Part shown: one piece after another, positions 24,801 to 38,800 of the stretch
Position numbering within the stretch: the first letter of the stretch is position 1
Layout of the letters: each line of letters begins with the position of its first letter
Assembly (NCBI GenBank): GCA_022113835.1
Contig: JAILWY010000009.1
Span: forward strand, 18,328,001 to 18,392,000
From: Atopsyche davidsoni
Taxonomy: Eukaryota; Arthropoda; Insecta; Trichoptera; Hydrobiosidae
Direction: 5' to 3'
DNA: 64,000 nt
Translations under genes and position numbers: made by a program
Notes under the pieces: model-generated
Database searches by the model: none
Told to the model about the DNA's origin: nothing
What the model saw: the letters and a program-made list of their open reading frames with translations, nothing else

Positions 24801-27800
24801 CATTGAGGCTTTCATAATTCAAACTGCAAACAGTGATTTAGCAAGAATAAAGCTAGTGCTGTTTCTGGTATCTGCAAATAAATTTTATTCAGGGCTTGTT
24901 TTTTTAAGTTTCAATTAATCTCATTGGTATATTTGATTTGACTTGATGGATTAATTTTATGGATTCAACAAAAAAAATTCAGGCCGGTGAATGATATTTG
25001 TTCTTACGCGGGAGTGGGATTCCTTCGCGGAAAGATCTCACGCTAAACAAATTAGTCATATCTTATAAAATTCATTTGATATTTGAGAAAGTTGATTAAT
25101 AATCCGGATCTGCTCTGCTTACGAGTTTGTTGTTTGTTTGCGCTCGGGCAGTGCGGGTGGCTTCTCGGCCCATGGCGCCGCAGGGTTGGCAACTACTATC
25201 CACCAAACTAATATTTTTTTATATTTCATCAATTTTTTTATTATTTTAATGCATATTAACAATATTTTTCATATCTGTTTATACTATTCTGATTCCCAGC
25301 TCTCCTAGCAAAAAAATATTCATCCAAAAAAAAACAACCGTAGACTTACGACCAAACGCCTGATTGGTTCCAATACAATTGCATGGTGTGCTTTTTGTTA
25401 ACAACTAAATGTGTAGGCGTTCTACTTATTTTTCTAACAATAAATATATTTTCATACTATTATTTTATATATTACTTTCTACTGTCTATAATCAGATTTA
25501 TATTCCTCGGTTTATCCACAACGCTTGATAAGAATTTTTGCTTACTTATACGGATCATATCCACTATAATAATTAATTTATGAAAATATTTTTAAGTTTG
25601 AAATTACCTGCCACACCCTAAGCTCCCAGGTTACCATTGTTACTATAATATATGGAGGTATCATAATAGGCCAATCGCCATAGGCTTGCGAGCACTAATG
25701 TAAACATCAATATTTGCCCCGGATAATCGAAGATTAACGAGTTGCGTGTCTGCCGGCTTGCAAAGCCTCTGAAGACACGGCGGATGTGCGTGGAAGTCGC
25801 ATTTGTATGGTTAAATATTTATGCACAGTTTTTACATATGCATGACTTTTATGAAAATTAAATCAGGTTCAATATATTGTAACTGGCATGCTAACTATAG
25901 ATTGGTTGATATGGTAGATACTACGCACATAATAACTAACTGGTATGTGATGTTTGTGCTACGGGAAATGTCACAAAAATGAGGGCAGCAAAAGCCTGAT
26001 ATCAAAAACTTATTCATACTCATAAAAATATTGATTTAATTTTTAAACATTTTTTAATTCAATATATGAAAACCGATTTGGTTGTAAATATATTAAAACT
26101 AGTCCATTATTACCGTGTGATTATATTGTGTGCGCACTTTGGTGCGGGAAAATTTAAATTCTCAATTAAAAACTAAATTAAAATTCACGAATCATCTGAC
26201 TTTCAATTCTGTTTTTTTATTAAAATAATTTATTTACGATTATTATAATACTGTTTAAGTGCTATCCGCATAAAAAATATTACTAAGGCTGCTGGATCAT
26301 CTTGTATAAAATTATTAAACGCCATTTAATCGAAGATAGTGAGTCAAATAGGTATTAGCAAAACTATAAAATATATATATATAATTGACGAAGTAAATAA
26401 TTCGTCCTTCCTAAGCTTGGGTGTAACTTTCCAGATTTTTGTTTGAGAGTTTTTGAAGTGAATGTTCTGTATTTTTTTAGAATGAATAAATTAAACATAA
26501 ATACCTGTACATTCTGAATAGGTCAGACTCACAATACAGTGTCTTTGTGTTTTCATTTTGAGAGAACCCACCCATATGTTTCCTTTTAATGAAAACTTAC
26601 ATTCGGTCCTGTTGCGTAGAGCCTCACTCCCCCGGCCGTCCCACCTTGTTTTATGGATAATAAAACTTTTTTATTAAAACGAAGCCCTGTTCGTGGTGCA
26701 AGACTGCGCCACGGTACAGCATAGTCTCAAATTAAATCTTCCCATAATATACTTTGTATACGAAAGCCGTGGAATTGCAAGATCGCTTTAAAAATTTCAT
26801 CATGAATTTAATTTAGTTAATTTTATAACGCTTTAATATAATATAATGCTAAAATAATTCATATCTCCATACAGAGAAGCTCGTTTCAACATCTAAAACA
26901 GCTTTATTTATTAAAAGTAAAGAAAAATGTTTAATTTCAATGATTGAGTCCTCAAATAAATTCAATAGTTTTTTTTTTATTTTAACGTATACTTGTATAT
27001 TTAAGTCTTCAGCATAAACATGAGTCTTCTGATACTTCTTTTGGTCACTTTTTACCCTCGCCTCGGCGACCCCTTACCTGCTTGACTTCTGCCACCCCCT
27101 CTCCCCCTCTCCCCTCCCTCTATCGTCAGTCTCACTTGATCGTCAAAGATACCGACCCGGATACAAAATTAACTGTCAGTAAATTTTGTTTTTAACGCCT
27201 GTTTTCGCTTATCTAATGAATAAAATGTTGAATTTATGTGTTATATATTGTAAACAACTGGAGTGTTTCAAGGTAAAGCGGCTTCAATTTTTTTTTTTTG
27301 TATTTAATATTTTTTTACTCGTGAGTTACATTACTTTTATAAAAAAATAAAATAATAACGGTTTATAAAGTTTTTCAATGTTATTTTAATAAAAACCATA
27401 AAATAAATATACTGGTTCAAAATACCTTTGATGTTATATAAAACCCTTGACACATATAAAATCTACAAATCTTTTAAGATAATCTAAATATTCATGTAAA
27501 ATATCCTAGTGTGTTTTTTAAGAAAATACAATTCTTTTAAAAATATTTTTTTACTATCACCAGCATAATTTTAAAGCTTTCTAAATAGAGATAAACCTAC
27601 TCTTTATGCTTTATCACCCCCTTCAGTTTCAGAATAAGATACTTAGAAGTGCCTTTTAATATACATATCAGTGCAGCAGATACAGTTTGTTCGTAATATT
27701 TTCTTCCCTTCAACATCCAGTGTTATTATATTAAATTACTAACACTCTGTATGCTAATTTATTAGTTTTTCAGTGCACGTCGTTTATCATTTATTTTTAA

Positions 27801-30800
27801 ATTCAATAATTTGGTTTGCTATGCATTTAACATCTCGGCATTAATTAAAACAGTACTGTGTCGAACATTTATTTTATTTCTCTTAGAGTTATGGACGAGA
27901 ATTTCAATTACACATTACACTCAAAGCAGCTCTATGCTTGCACTTTCAACAAGTGTTTTTGCACTAAGGTTTTAATCTTCATTAAAACCTTACTTTTGAT
28001 AGATTTTTTTAATAATCCATTAATAAATCTGATCTACTCGTATTAAAAAGGATGAGTAATCTAGCTACACTCCTAAAACCTATGTTGATTTTATTTTTTA
28101 TCAGTGTTACAAAAGAAGACTCATTGGATTTTTAAACAAACAGAATACGAGATCTACTCGGGCTTCGTTTCGACTTAAATTAAAGTTTTAATTAAAAAAA
28201 CAGAATTTTGTTGTTGAAAAATACAATGCCAGTGTTCTATTTAAACTGTTAAATCGATTTTCATCTCATTATCTGACTTTCCAATCTGCTCTCAGAGCGA
28301 GAACTCTTCACGTTTTTGTTTATCCAGCACTTCAGAATACAAAGGCCCGTGGCAGGAGCAGCGCGAGCCTCCTGAACTGAGACTTCTCTATCACGGAGGA
28401 AGCCGAGTTCATCCAGTATTCATTCTTTAACAAAATGAAATCATGAACTTCTGAACAAATGTAATTCACATAAAAATATACAAATATATATCCCCTGAGT
28501 CTCACTGATAATAGGTTCCTTAGTAAACCGTTTAATTAAAAAAATTATACCTCAACAATGTAAATCAAAAACAAAATATAATGTGAATAATATGTCATTT
28601 TTTATCTTAAAATAAACTAAATATACATTTACATATATATTACAAAAGTTTCAGTCTATTTATAAAATGACAATAATATCATTTTACTTTTTCAATCAAT
28701 AAAAAAATTAACTTTTGTAGACTTTTTCTGATTGGTATGATGTCACTTTCAGTACTCAAAAGTACATGATGAGATTCAAGTTCAATGTTACATGAATTAC
28801 AGTTTCAAATTGGCGAACCTTGGTAATGAAATCCGTAATTAACAATTGTGTTTGGTTTTTGGTCAAATCTTTATAGACCTCCTTATATTGAGTTAAGCTT
28901 TTATTATAATAATATCTCGCTGAAATAGGAGAGCTCGTTCAACAGTATAGTCATTATTTAAAAGATGATTACCGAATTTTTGCCCTAATTCAAGTCCTTC
29001 ACCGATTACTTCAGACTTCTCTTCACGAGAATCGTTTATTTCATCAACCATGTCTACGCAACTCTGAACTTCATACTCAATAGAAATACGGCCGCTTTAG
29101 AATAAATAGAATACAGTATAGAATAAATTAAAAAATGTCTTGAAATATAAGCAAACTGAATTATAAAATGTCATGTCAAATATCAAAAAATGTAGTATTT
29201 TTTTTTAAGTCTCATATTTTAAAAATCGTGTAAAATTAAATTACCGTGTTAATCGGAAGATCTTACTGATAAGGGTTTCGGAATAAAATACTCGTATTAC
29301 CAATGTAAATGAAAGAAATAAATTGTAAAAATTATATACACTGTTTTGAAACAATAGAAAGAAAACCAATTATAAATCAATTTGTAATTCAATATTATGA
29401 CCATTGAACATTTCAATAGGCGTGTTAACAATTTTTTCATTAGTAAAAACAGCTATGAACAGTTAAAAATATATTTTGTTATTGAAAACTTAAAAAAGCA
29501 CGATAAATCACCATCACAGCAGTGTTAAGTCAATTAATCATCTGAACTAAATATTCAATAAAACCGTCAGAGCTCCAGCGACCTGATCTCCGCTCAATCT
29601 TCTCAGTCTGTTCCTACCCTGCTTCAACCGCACGAGGACACTCATCAAAATAACGTTTTTTTTTTACGGAGAACAATATCTCGGACCTTTGAGTGTAGTT
29701 TATGCCCCGAGACCCTCCCCCTGCCCTACCCTTCCCTCCTCAGCTGACCTTCCACTCACCTTCTAAGGCCGTGCGATTGACATTAAGATTTTTTCCCCTC
29801 TGAATTATTAGACTGCTTATTACATTTGTCAATGAAACCTCTTCACCCTTGGTAATGGTCAGCACATTAACAGTAAAAATATTTGATATCACTGAATTAA
29901 ATATCATAAATCTTAGGTACCCCAGCTGGTTATATTGATATCATTTTAACACCAAATATTTGATTTCTTTTCAAGTCAAAGGCAATTGTATGAGTTTTTG
30001 TGTACATCGTGAAGTATTGTGTAACCTCCTGGTCTGTAACTTTAAAGTAAGAGCAAGTAATTCGTTAATTGTTTTTTTTTTTTAATTAAAGAGCTACAAC
30101 TTTTTTTTCCTTCGACTGAAATGAAATCAATATGTTTACCGATTCAGATCGCTCCTTAAAAACCAGACTTCAACGAAGGCACCGCAAAAGCGAATCCGGC
30201 GCCTTCACGCCACCCGGCCGAGACCAAATTGCGACCAAAAGTAAAGTGATACAAAATTTTAATTTAATTTAATCCAGGGAGACTCGACATTAGAGACGAA
30301 GAGAAAGATCCCTTGGAAGAAACGAATGTAGCGAACCATGTCCTCGTTTTGGAGCAATCGGCATATAAATGTGCGACCATACAGGGCCGCCTACTAACCC
30401 CGGAAGGACGACCGCGTCTGCAGTCTATCCGTTCTGCCACCTGAGAGTGATATTTTTTTAGAAAAGAGTTAATTAACGTTTTTTTTATAAATGTAGCAAG
30501 TGAAAGCTCCGGGTTGGAATTGGCAGCGGCCTGCGTGCGGGAGTGCTAATGATATCTATCAATATTTCGTGCGCGCTACAACATTTTTTAGGCCGCGAAT
30601 TAGCCTTGGAAAATACGAGTATAGCATGCAGCAACGGCAGAGATCAATCTTCATTAGGTGATCCAATAATCAAAAACATTACACGATTTCGATTTTGGCA
30701 AAAAGATAAAAGTGTTTGAACACACATATATATATATATAAATTATCACAGTATGGGTCCACCTAAAAATATCACCGGCAACCCTAACCAAAGCTGACTC

Positions 30801-32123
30801 GTCCGCTTAAATTAGAAAGGGTTTTTTATTCGCTTTTCTTCGAGAAAAACAAATTTAACTACAATTGGAGTGGCCGCGTACCTGCGGCTGCTTGTTACCG
30901 GAGGAGTGCGGTTGTCGTGACTGTCCTCTCTTTTTTTTTAAATTCGGCCGACCAATTTTGCAAATAAGGCTGAAAGAGTGGCCGCTTAGCCCTAAACTCC
31001 CGCCTCCTCGGTGCTTGTAACAAGTGCGCTCGTTTGTCTACTAATTTGACCAAAATTGAAAAAAGCCCTTTTTTGCTACACACGCATGAAATAAAACAAA
31101 ACGAGAGAGAAGCGAGCTCAGGTCCACACTCGCAGTAGACATTTTAAAAACGTTAACTCGACATACATGTCCGTTGCTGTGTAAAATGTAAATCCCAACT
31201 TTGTAACTTAAATTGCTTTTGTCAGCCATATTTTTCGGATATAGATCGTTGACATAAATATTTATTCTTGGTAATCAATTCTACTATAAATTTTAAATGA
31301 TCGTTACCTTATCTGCAGTTAATTAATTAGACAACCTTTATTTTATTTTAACTGTATTTTTAGAATGGCTTAGATTTCATTTAAAATTTAAATTGGTTCA
31401 TCTGATTTTGAAAGACTCAATAAATGCTTTCGTTATATTTTGAGAACTTAATAAAAATAATTGTCCAATTTCTGTTTTGGCGTCTTATTGTCTTATATTT
31501 TGGTAACAATGACTTTGTGTTTCAGTTGATAATTAATTCAATCACTTAAGTAAGACTAAATATTTTTTTTTCTGCGATGGTTTGTTTACTACCATAGTTT
31601 TCTGGTGTTTTGGGGGAGTGCAATTGTTGTGTTCCAGTTTGCGACATGACAAAAGTTTCGATTGCGAAATTTCTTAAAAACAAAACTAATTAATTTTATA
31701 ACTTTAACCATTTGTATTTATAATCATAATCAATAGATCCATTGTACTTTGCCGTGTTTAGCAGAACGAGCTCATTTCTATGCCGGTGTTTGTTGCATTC
31801 CATGATTTACCACCCCGCGCACATATATAATAATCTATGCATAATAAACCGATAACCTTGATAGTTATATTGATCATCTTAAATACTTGGGATTTGTGAT
31901 TATGAGATATTTTAAATTAAAATTGATTAAATTTGGATTCTAAAATAAGGATAGTACAAACAGCATGAGCAGCTGTGAGCATAAGCGGATGTGCATTACA
32001 TGCTATATTTTTAAATTCTTTGTTCTTAGCATATACAATAATGAAGAATCATATCTCATTTAGTGCATACATTATCCATGCAGTAATCCTCGATCGGATG
32101 GAATGAATGCGCGAGCCGCTAAC
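21831..32123. other. Intronic AT-rich sequence
   Basis: Ten kilobases with no supported exon, RNA gene, transposase or long repeat. A (TA)n-like stretch occurs at 22308-22330. GC-richer islands at 25140-25190, 25690-25800, 27060-27120, 28330-28390, 29570-29640 and 30170-30450 have no coherent reading frame with splice sites. A pyrimidine-rich C/T tract lies at 27095-27125. Confidence 0.45.
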
Positions 32124-32178
32124 GACCCGCTCCGGACCCGCTCCGGACCCGCTCCGGACCCGCTCTGGGCCTGCTCCA
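32124..32178 (+). repeat. 11-bp GC-rich tandem array (about 4-5 units)
   Basis: GACCCGCTCCG is repeated at 32124, 32135 and 32146, then GACCCGCTCTG and a degraded GGCCTGCTCCA. It lies at the start of a GC-rich island (32100-32330) that also contains CGCGTCGCGGCGCCGGCGG. No ORF or promoter can be assigned to the island. Confidence 0.85.
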
Positions 32179-32579
32179 GCACTCCGCGGCTGCAGTCAGC
32201 TCGGCCATAAAGGCTTATTTACACCGATTGGAATGGGAAGATAGCGCCTCCGCGTCGCGGCGCCGGCGGTCCTTGCACGGCGGCTCTGAATAACGCCGGC
32301 TTTGTTGCCGTTTTTACACAGATATACCTGCCGTTCTTAATTCTCTTTTCGGACAAGGGTTGTTCAATTTCCAAGTAATAAATCAGTGATCGTATCGGCC
32401 TCCGCCTCTTCTAAAGGAAATGTACACCAACTGGCGCGACGCGGGCACACTCTCGCACACGTTCATGCTGAATCCTTCTGCTAGAGTACGGTTACGAAGC
32501 AGTCACGGAAAGTCTAAGAAAAAGAGACAACAGAAAACATTGAAATGCTAATAATCACAGAATGATTAGGGCAATTCTA

Positions 32580-32766
32580 TGGCATATCACTATCGTGGTT
32601 CAGTTATGACCCTACAACAGCCTTTTATAATGTCGCGGAATATCACGGCACAGTTACATCATGGTCATAGTACAATCACGATACGATATCAGAACGGTCA
32701 CGTCACGGTCACGTCACGGTCACGTCACGATCGCGGTACGGTCGCAGTACGGACAAGGTTCGGTCC
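32580..32766 (+). repeat. Degenerate 11-bp tandem array, about 17 units
   Basis: In 11-bp register (units starting 32580, 32591 and so on), the best units are CGTCACGGTCA at 32701 and 32712. Decayed neighbours are CAGAACGGTCA (32690), CATCATGGTCA (32657), TAGTACAATCA (32668), CGTCACGATCG (32723), CGGTACGGTCG (32734) and CAGTACGGACA (32745). The outer units at the left are hard to recognise. This reads as an old satellite-like array that is freshest in the middle. The units contain TGACGTGAC on the minus strand, close to a CREB/ATF site, which may be chance. The overlapping short ORFs are repeat artefacts. Confidence 0.75.
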
Positions 32767-35599
32767 CTGCACAGTCAATGAGGTGCATGGCTAAGTACAG
32801 TCTAGTCAAAATCCGCCACCTCATTAGTACGCGACGCCCACTTTTTTTAAGAATGCGGCAGTTCAGAAAATCATGTTGCACGTGTTCTCTTTCACTACTA
32901 TTTATAAACCACAAGTAAGGAATAAAATATACACCAAATTATTATTATTTGCTTTGTATTCCATAACAATGGCTTGGAGCATCCCCAATACTGCTGAGAG
33001 AACTCTCGAATTTAGACTGGAATAACGAAAACAAAAAAATCCTCGTCCGCGCGAGCATCTTGCCGGCCCATCGCAATGCCACAGTCGCTGGCAGAAATCA
33101 GAAAACAACATCATTTTTCATATTTTAATGAAATCTTGATTATTTTTGAAAAATATAGCAAATGAATTTGAGAGAGTAATTACTCCCAGCTTTGAACACT
33201 TGAGCAACAAACACACATTGAGGACGCTTATGCAAATAAATCTCTTACCACAGAAACTCGAGAGTACCGAGAATGGGTTGATCCAGTGTCGAGGGCTACC
33301 CGGAGGGCGCCGGGCAGGACTCCCGGAGGGCGCCAGGTTGGCCGCGTCCTCTCGTTTGCTGGCGATGTTTCGATGATGTCGCACTCTCTATGCTTTGGAA
33401 GTTTGTGATAAAAACGTTCGGGAATAAAATAACTAAAAGAATTAAAAGAACGCTTCAATCGAGCAATGCTATTGTGCCAGTATATCTTATGCCAATGCAA
33501 AAATAACAAACTCATCAAATAGTACGTTTACTTTGTTTGGTTATTAAATTCACGTTAAGTCAAATACTTTCTATACGAAACTTATATTCCATAGAAATGC
33601 GCAATAAGATATGCTTGTTTTTGTTGGAAAAAAAGTCTCGACAGACACAACAATACAATATCAAGTTATTCACGTATTATTATTATTTGTGTAAGAAAAT
33701 TCTTTCTGTGGATCATAACAACAAATATTCCTCTCGCTTCAGGAAGAATAAAAAAATATAATGAAACACATCCGATACAAAAAAAACATTCAAATACAAC
33801 TTGCGTGGTTTAAAAAAATATAAATATGCTATTATATAAATATGCCGCGATTCTACGGTACATCCTTACAAGCTAAATTTTATTTTAATTTACGTTACAT
33901 ATCCATAAAGACTCTAAATTATCTTTCAACATACATTTATAAAATTTTCATGAAAAATGAAGTGAAGTTTCCAAATTTTAATAAAGAATCTCAAAAATGC
34001 CATGCCTATTTATATACATAGGTATGTGTAAAATAAATCATAACTAAGACCAGCCGTTCCAAACGGAACAAAGTTTTCCCATTATTCTGAGGTATTTTCA
34101 AAAATTTCTCACATCACAGCTTATTTTTATGTTTTTATTTTATGGCAAATATGATTGTTTAGTCGTGTAAACTGATTATAATTCATTGCGGCGCGCCCTC
34201 GGCGCAGTCATCGATTCGTATCAGCTATTCTCAATTGGATATTGAGATTCTTCAACGCCTCACGGTACGTGACCCAATCTATTGGATATTAGAACCTACT
34301 CGATGAGTCTAGTATTTAATATTTTTTGCTAGTTTGCGTACTATATTATCAAACAGTTCATCGAGTACAGTCACTCGGCAGTTGAAATATTTCTATAATT
34401 TCAGGTTTTTCTTCTCGCGCAGGGAAGCCCTGCGGATCGAAGGGAATAGAATATGAAAATGTTCACCCGCATTGGAGCCTTATCAAACGAGCTAGTGAAG
34501 AAATTTTACTAATAAATGAGTATTCTTAGAAAGGCCAACAGCAATATTTCCTCTGCAATAGCACTTCCGAGATGTCCGAGGGAAGCCGGCCGGGTGGGTC
34601 TCCGAACGTATTCTGCTCGTTATAATAAACGATTCCAACTATTATAGCATTTTTTTATAAAAATATGTAATTACGATCAAATCAACAAGATAATTTAATC
34701 AATGTACATCTTATATTTTGTTTTTGAAACAATATAATATTTTTACAATATATTCAATTAATTTAATAATGTGTTTCTGTATTGAGATATATATTGAAAA
34801 AATCACTGTCTTTCGAAGAGAATTGAAACTTCAAGAGTCGGCGGTCGGGATGCGAGGCGGCTCAAAGTCACCAGTACTCGGTTTTCAACAACTCACTCAT
34901 CAACCGAGATAATCTTTTGTTTTTCAAAATTGCGTTTATCTCTCGTTCTCAAAATCTTTCCAATATTAATTATAAAAATACCGAAAAACCTTGCTAAACT
35001 TATAAAAACTGAAAAAATAATTACGTGCAAAATCACGCGAGGCCTGGAAGTATTTTTACCGAGCAATCGATGGCGAGTCCCGCCGCCGCCACGCCGAGGC
35101 CGACTTACGAATATTCATGTCACTTCCCTCTCCGGTGGGAACCGATAGGAATTCAAAAAACAATTCACGCCCCGCAATCTCTTTATTTTATCAAGTCGGG
35201 CTCACCTTTCACTCTGGCTTTAGAAACGGTGACCGATCAAAATTTCCAAAAAAATTGTCAAATTTATTAAAAGATGTGGAAAAGGAATGAATCAGTCGAA
35301 TGTTTACCGACAATATCGCTGTTCATTGTTTTGCATTTGTACAGCTTTGTTTTGATCACGATTTAATCGTAGATTGATTTATTAATGTACGATTTCAATT
35401 TTGCCGTATCTTAACGGCTCTCAATAAAAATACTTGATATCGAATAAAAGTAAAAAAAAAAAAAATTAATCTATAAATCTATTTGGGGAGGACGCTCAAT
35501 TTTACGGAAAATTTTATTCCTTCTATAGGATTCTATATTGGATTCTATATGATTTATCCTTTTTCTATATAAATCTATAAATTGTAATAATTTGTAAAT
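32767..35599. other. Intronic sequence
   Basis: No supported gene. A short direct repeat, CGGAGGGCGCC, occurs twice at about 33300-33335. Several overlapping short ORFs on both strands between 32900 and 33520 are GC-driven and lack a recognisable family. An A-run is at 35450-35466. Confidence 0.45.
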
Positions 35600-35870
35600 A
35601 TAATTCTATATAATCCAATTGCCAGGTACATTAAACTCACATTACTCTTAAATTACCCCTCAACACCTGACAATCATTCTCTCTCTCTCTCTATGAACCT
35701 CTCCCTTTAAATTTTTTTTAGTTAATTGCTTGTTATTATATCAATTCTTCCTCAGTTTGATAATGCCAATGTGAAGGTTGGCGAAACCGGTCACCAATAG
35801 AAATTAACATGTGAAAATATCACTCAAAAATGGAATTCCACCAAGTACTTTATGTAAAAAATATTCATTA
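35600..35870 (+). repeat. R1 repeat, long copy in plus orientation
   Basis: Long copy in plus orientation. The body has CCAGGTACATTAAACTCACA, CACCTGACAATCATT, a (CT)n run and GTTAATTGCTTGTTATTATA. Then come TTGATAA (35757-35763), a GCCAA...TTGGC hairpin, GAAAC (35783-35787), CGGTCACCAAT, a TAACATGTG/AAA/ATCACTCAA block and TGGAATTCCACCAAGTACTT. The body matches the inverse of the copies at 47.67-47.90 and 56.29-56.56 kb, which shows that the family is longer than its hairpin. Confidence 0.8.
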
Positions 35871-38800
35871 TTTATAAAATAACTTATCAATTTGAATAAA
35901 ATCAATTGGAAAACGAGCTCGACAGCCGGACCCGCGAGGCAGAGGGCGACTCGGCGGGAGAGCTTCGAGCTGCGAGGTCGCTATCTAAAAAGCCAGGCAT
36001 TCGATCGCGAATAATCGATACATAATAATAATAATCTATGAAAAAGGATACACTTTTTCAATGTTGACAAAGCTTTTTATCCAAACATCTGAAGGACTCT
36101 GTCGTCCTGTCCTGCGAAGCGCTTAAAAGTTAATGAACGGAAACTATTCGATTTGATCTCTCGAACTCCCCAAGTTTCGCGAATTCTCAAAGTAAGAATG
36201 TTCGTCAAAAGACCGTGAAGATAAATAATCTACGCAACTTAAACCTTCAGCCTGAAAGGGTTCGACATTTTTATTAATATGATATTAGATTTTTTCGTCA
36301 TCGACCGGTCGTGCAGCCCTCCTCCCCGCGGCCCACCGAGCATCGCCGCCGCCGCTCCTTGTTATTAAACGAAGCTTACCTTAGTGAGCAACTAAAAGTT
36401 GGAAGAAATTTTATTAAATCTATTGTACAATACATTATCGTGAGCCCAGAAATTTTGAAATAATGTTTCATCATTATAACGCAGTATTGATAAACCTAGA
36501 TTACAATATCAAATTACTAAAAAATTATCTTACTCCATATTGGTGTTGATACTATTTTTTTTGAAAGAATCATTTTCTTATTTTACAACCTTTTATATAT
36601 TTTAACTATCAATAATATTTCAATCGTTTCATCGTCATGTTTCTTTTTATTTTAGCCATAAAATTTAACATTGATAGAGTTTCTCACCTAACAGTGTATT
36701 AGTAATTAAAAATATAAAAATTCATAAATAACGAGTCCGTATTTTTAAACTTTACCATTAATGGATGACAAGACAAAACGAGACTTTACGTTTAATTTTT
36801 TGTAGTATTCTAGCCTATTGCACTCTCGACGTATTTGGAATGCTCCATGGGCACTTCAGTCACTTTCAGTCACAACCGGAAACTTCGGCCCAAGAGTTTC
36901 AGCCGTGTAGAGAGAATGTTTAATGTAATTCAAACACAACGTACTATCCTTTTCGGGATAAAGCGAAACGTAAAATTATACATTAAATAAACGTATAATC
37001 TAATTATCCCGTACAGGTGACGCAATTTCTATTTTCGCGTTAACGTTGAGGACTTCGTTTAAATTTCAGAGAACTCAAGACGCATCCTTCTGAAGATAAA
37101 ATAATTATTTTTGGTGCAAATCACTACGATTATTACTGTGCATTATAGGATAAAAATTAAGATATTTTTTATTAAAAAGAACAAACACGATAGTAATTAA
37201 TGCCGAGACTAATAAGTCGAGCGCAGTGCTCGCGGGAACAGTGAGTCCGAGGAGACGTCTGCAAAGGTAAGGGAACATTACAAAAAAGCTTTCTCCGCAA
37301 ACACTGAAAAGTTATAGGAAAACTGAATTATAAACGGATACACTGAAAAGGGGACAGGTTTCTTTGTGAGAGACCTTTTTAAATAAAAAAGGGTTTTTGA
37401 ATAGAATGAAATAAAATATATATTTCTTGTCCTTTGTGCCCTTATGCGGTAACGTAGTTACCCTGTGCTATCTTATTTGTCAATAAATTATATTTTTCAT
37501 AACGTGAATGAATGTACCGTTTACCTTTTATACTTTATTATTTATTATTATTCTAAATTCTTATTCTGGTAAGTAAAATTATATTTCATTCTTATTTTAT
37601 TAAGCGAAAAATATTTAAGGTTTCCATGGGTATTTTATTTTTACCATTTCCGCGGCCGCGACTACCTTCGCCTTCTATCATTGTAGCCTGTTCTCGGAAT
37701 ATCCGCTTGTCGGTGCTAGAGGTGTCCGCTCGACGGAAAGATGTTATTATTTATTTAATAAACATTAGATGTTTTTTACTAAAATTCATGTTTCGTTCCT
37801 AAAATTATAGGATATAAGATTCCGGTATTACTTTCTAGGCAATATTACAACTGTGGTTTACAATTTCACATTACGATTTGAGGCTTCGCGGGCCAGGTCA
37901 GAAGCTCCAGGCGATTGTGCAAGGAAGAATTCTTTCGGTTCCTTTAATAATTTTATAAACTCATCCATAATAATTACAATCACGTGAACATTTTTATTAT
38001 TTCCGTTTATCTAAAATAACTAGCCTCTGTAGTCAAAGAAAGTAGGTCTTTAGTTTCAGCTTATAAATTAAATAGTAGATTAAAGACAACTTCCTCGGCG
38101 TTCCTCGCTTCCTTAATTAAAAAAACTTCGTTCTTTCCGTTTTAATTGGTATCGTTCAAGTAAAGCGAGATAATATTAAGTGTTTCCTTTTAAATTCCTT
38201 GCTTTTATTTCAGTCGAGAATATTAACTTTAAAAATCTTTCCGCAAAGTAGATAAAAATTTTATAAGCGTTTAATATAATAATGTCGATTTCGAGGCTGC
38301 GAAATAACAGCCGACCTTATAAAAAGGGGTTTAAATATTCAACACTAACTTAGCATGAAAAAACGCAGACACGCATGCGGAAAACATTAAATTCGGAATT
38401 CGAGCGGTGCTGCATCAAGGACTAATTAAAATGCATAGTGAACTATTAAAAAATTTATAGTTCACAGTCAAAATAAATTTTAAATCTATACATATTATTG
38501 TAATATTTTTTATCATATGCACTTCTCACTATCGTTTTATTGATATTTCTGGTGGTATGGCAGTGCTACGAGTTGGACAGAGTTGCATTTAACCTAACAA
38601 GATATAACAAGGGTCATATAAATAATATTTATCCCAAAAATATCTTAATAAATTTCATCGTCAAGTGTTAATATGGTAAAGTTTCAAATTATAACCAATA
38701 TAATGGTCCGTCATCGACTCCATGTCAATTAGTTTGATTTTTTTAAATTTAAATTGTTTCCAGAAACAGAAAGAAGAAAGTCCTTTTGAAAAGAATCCTT

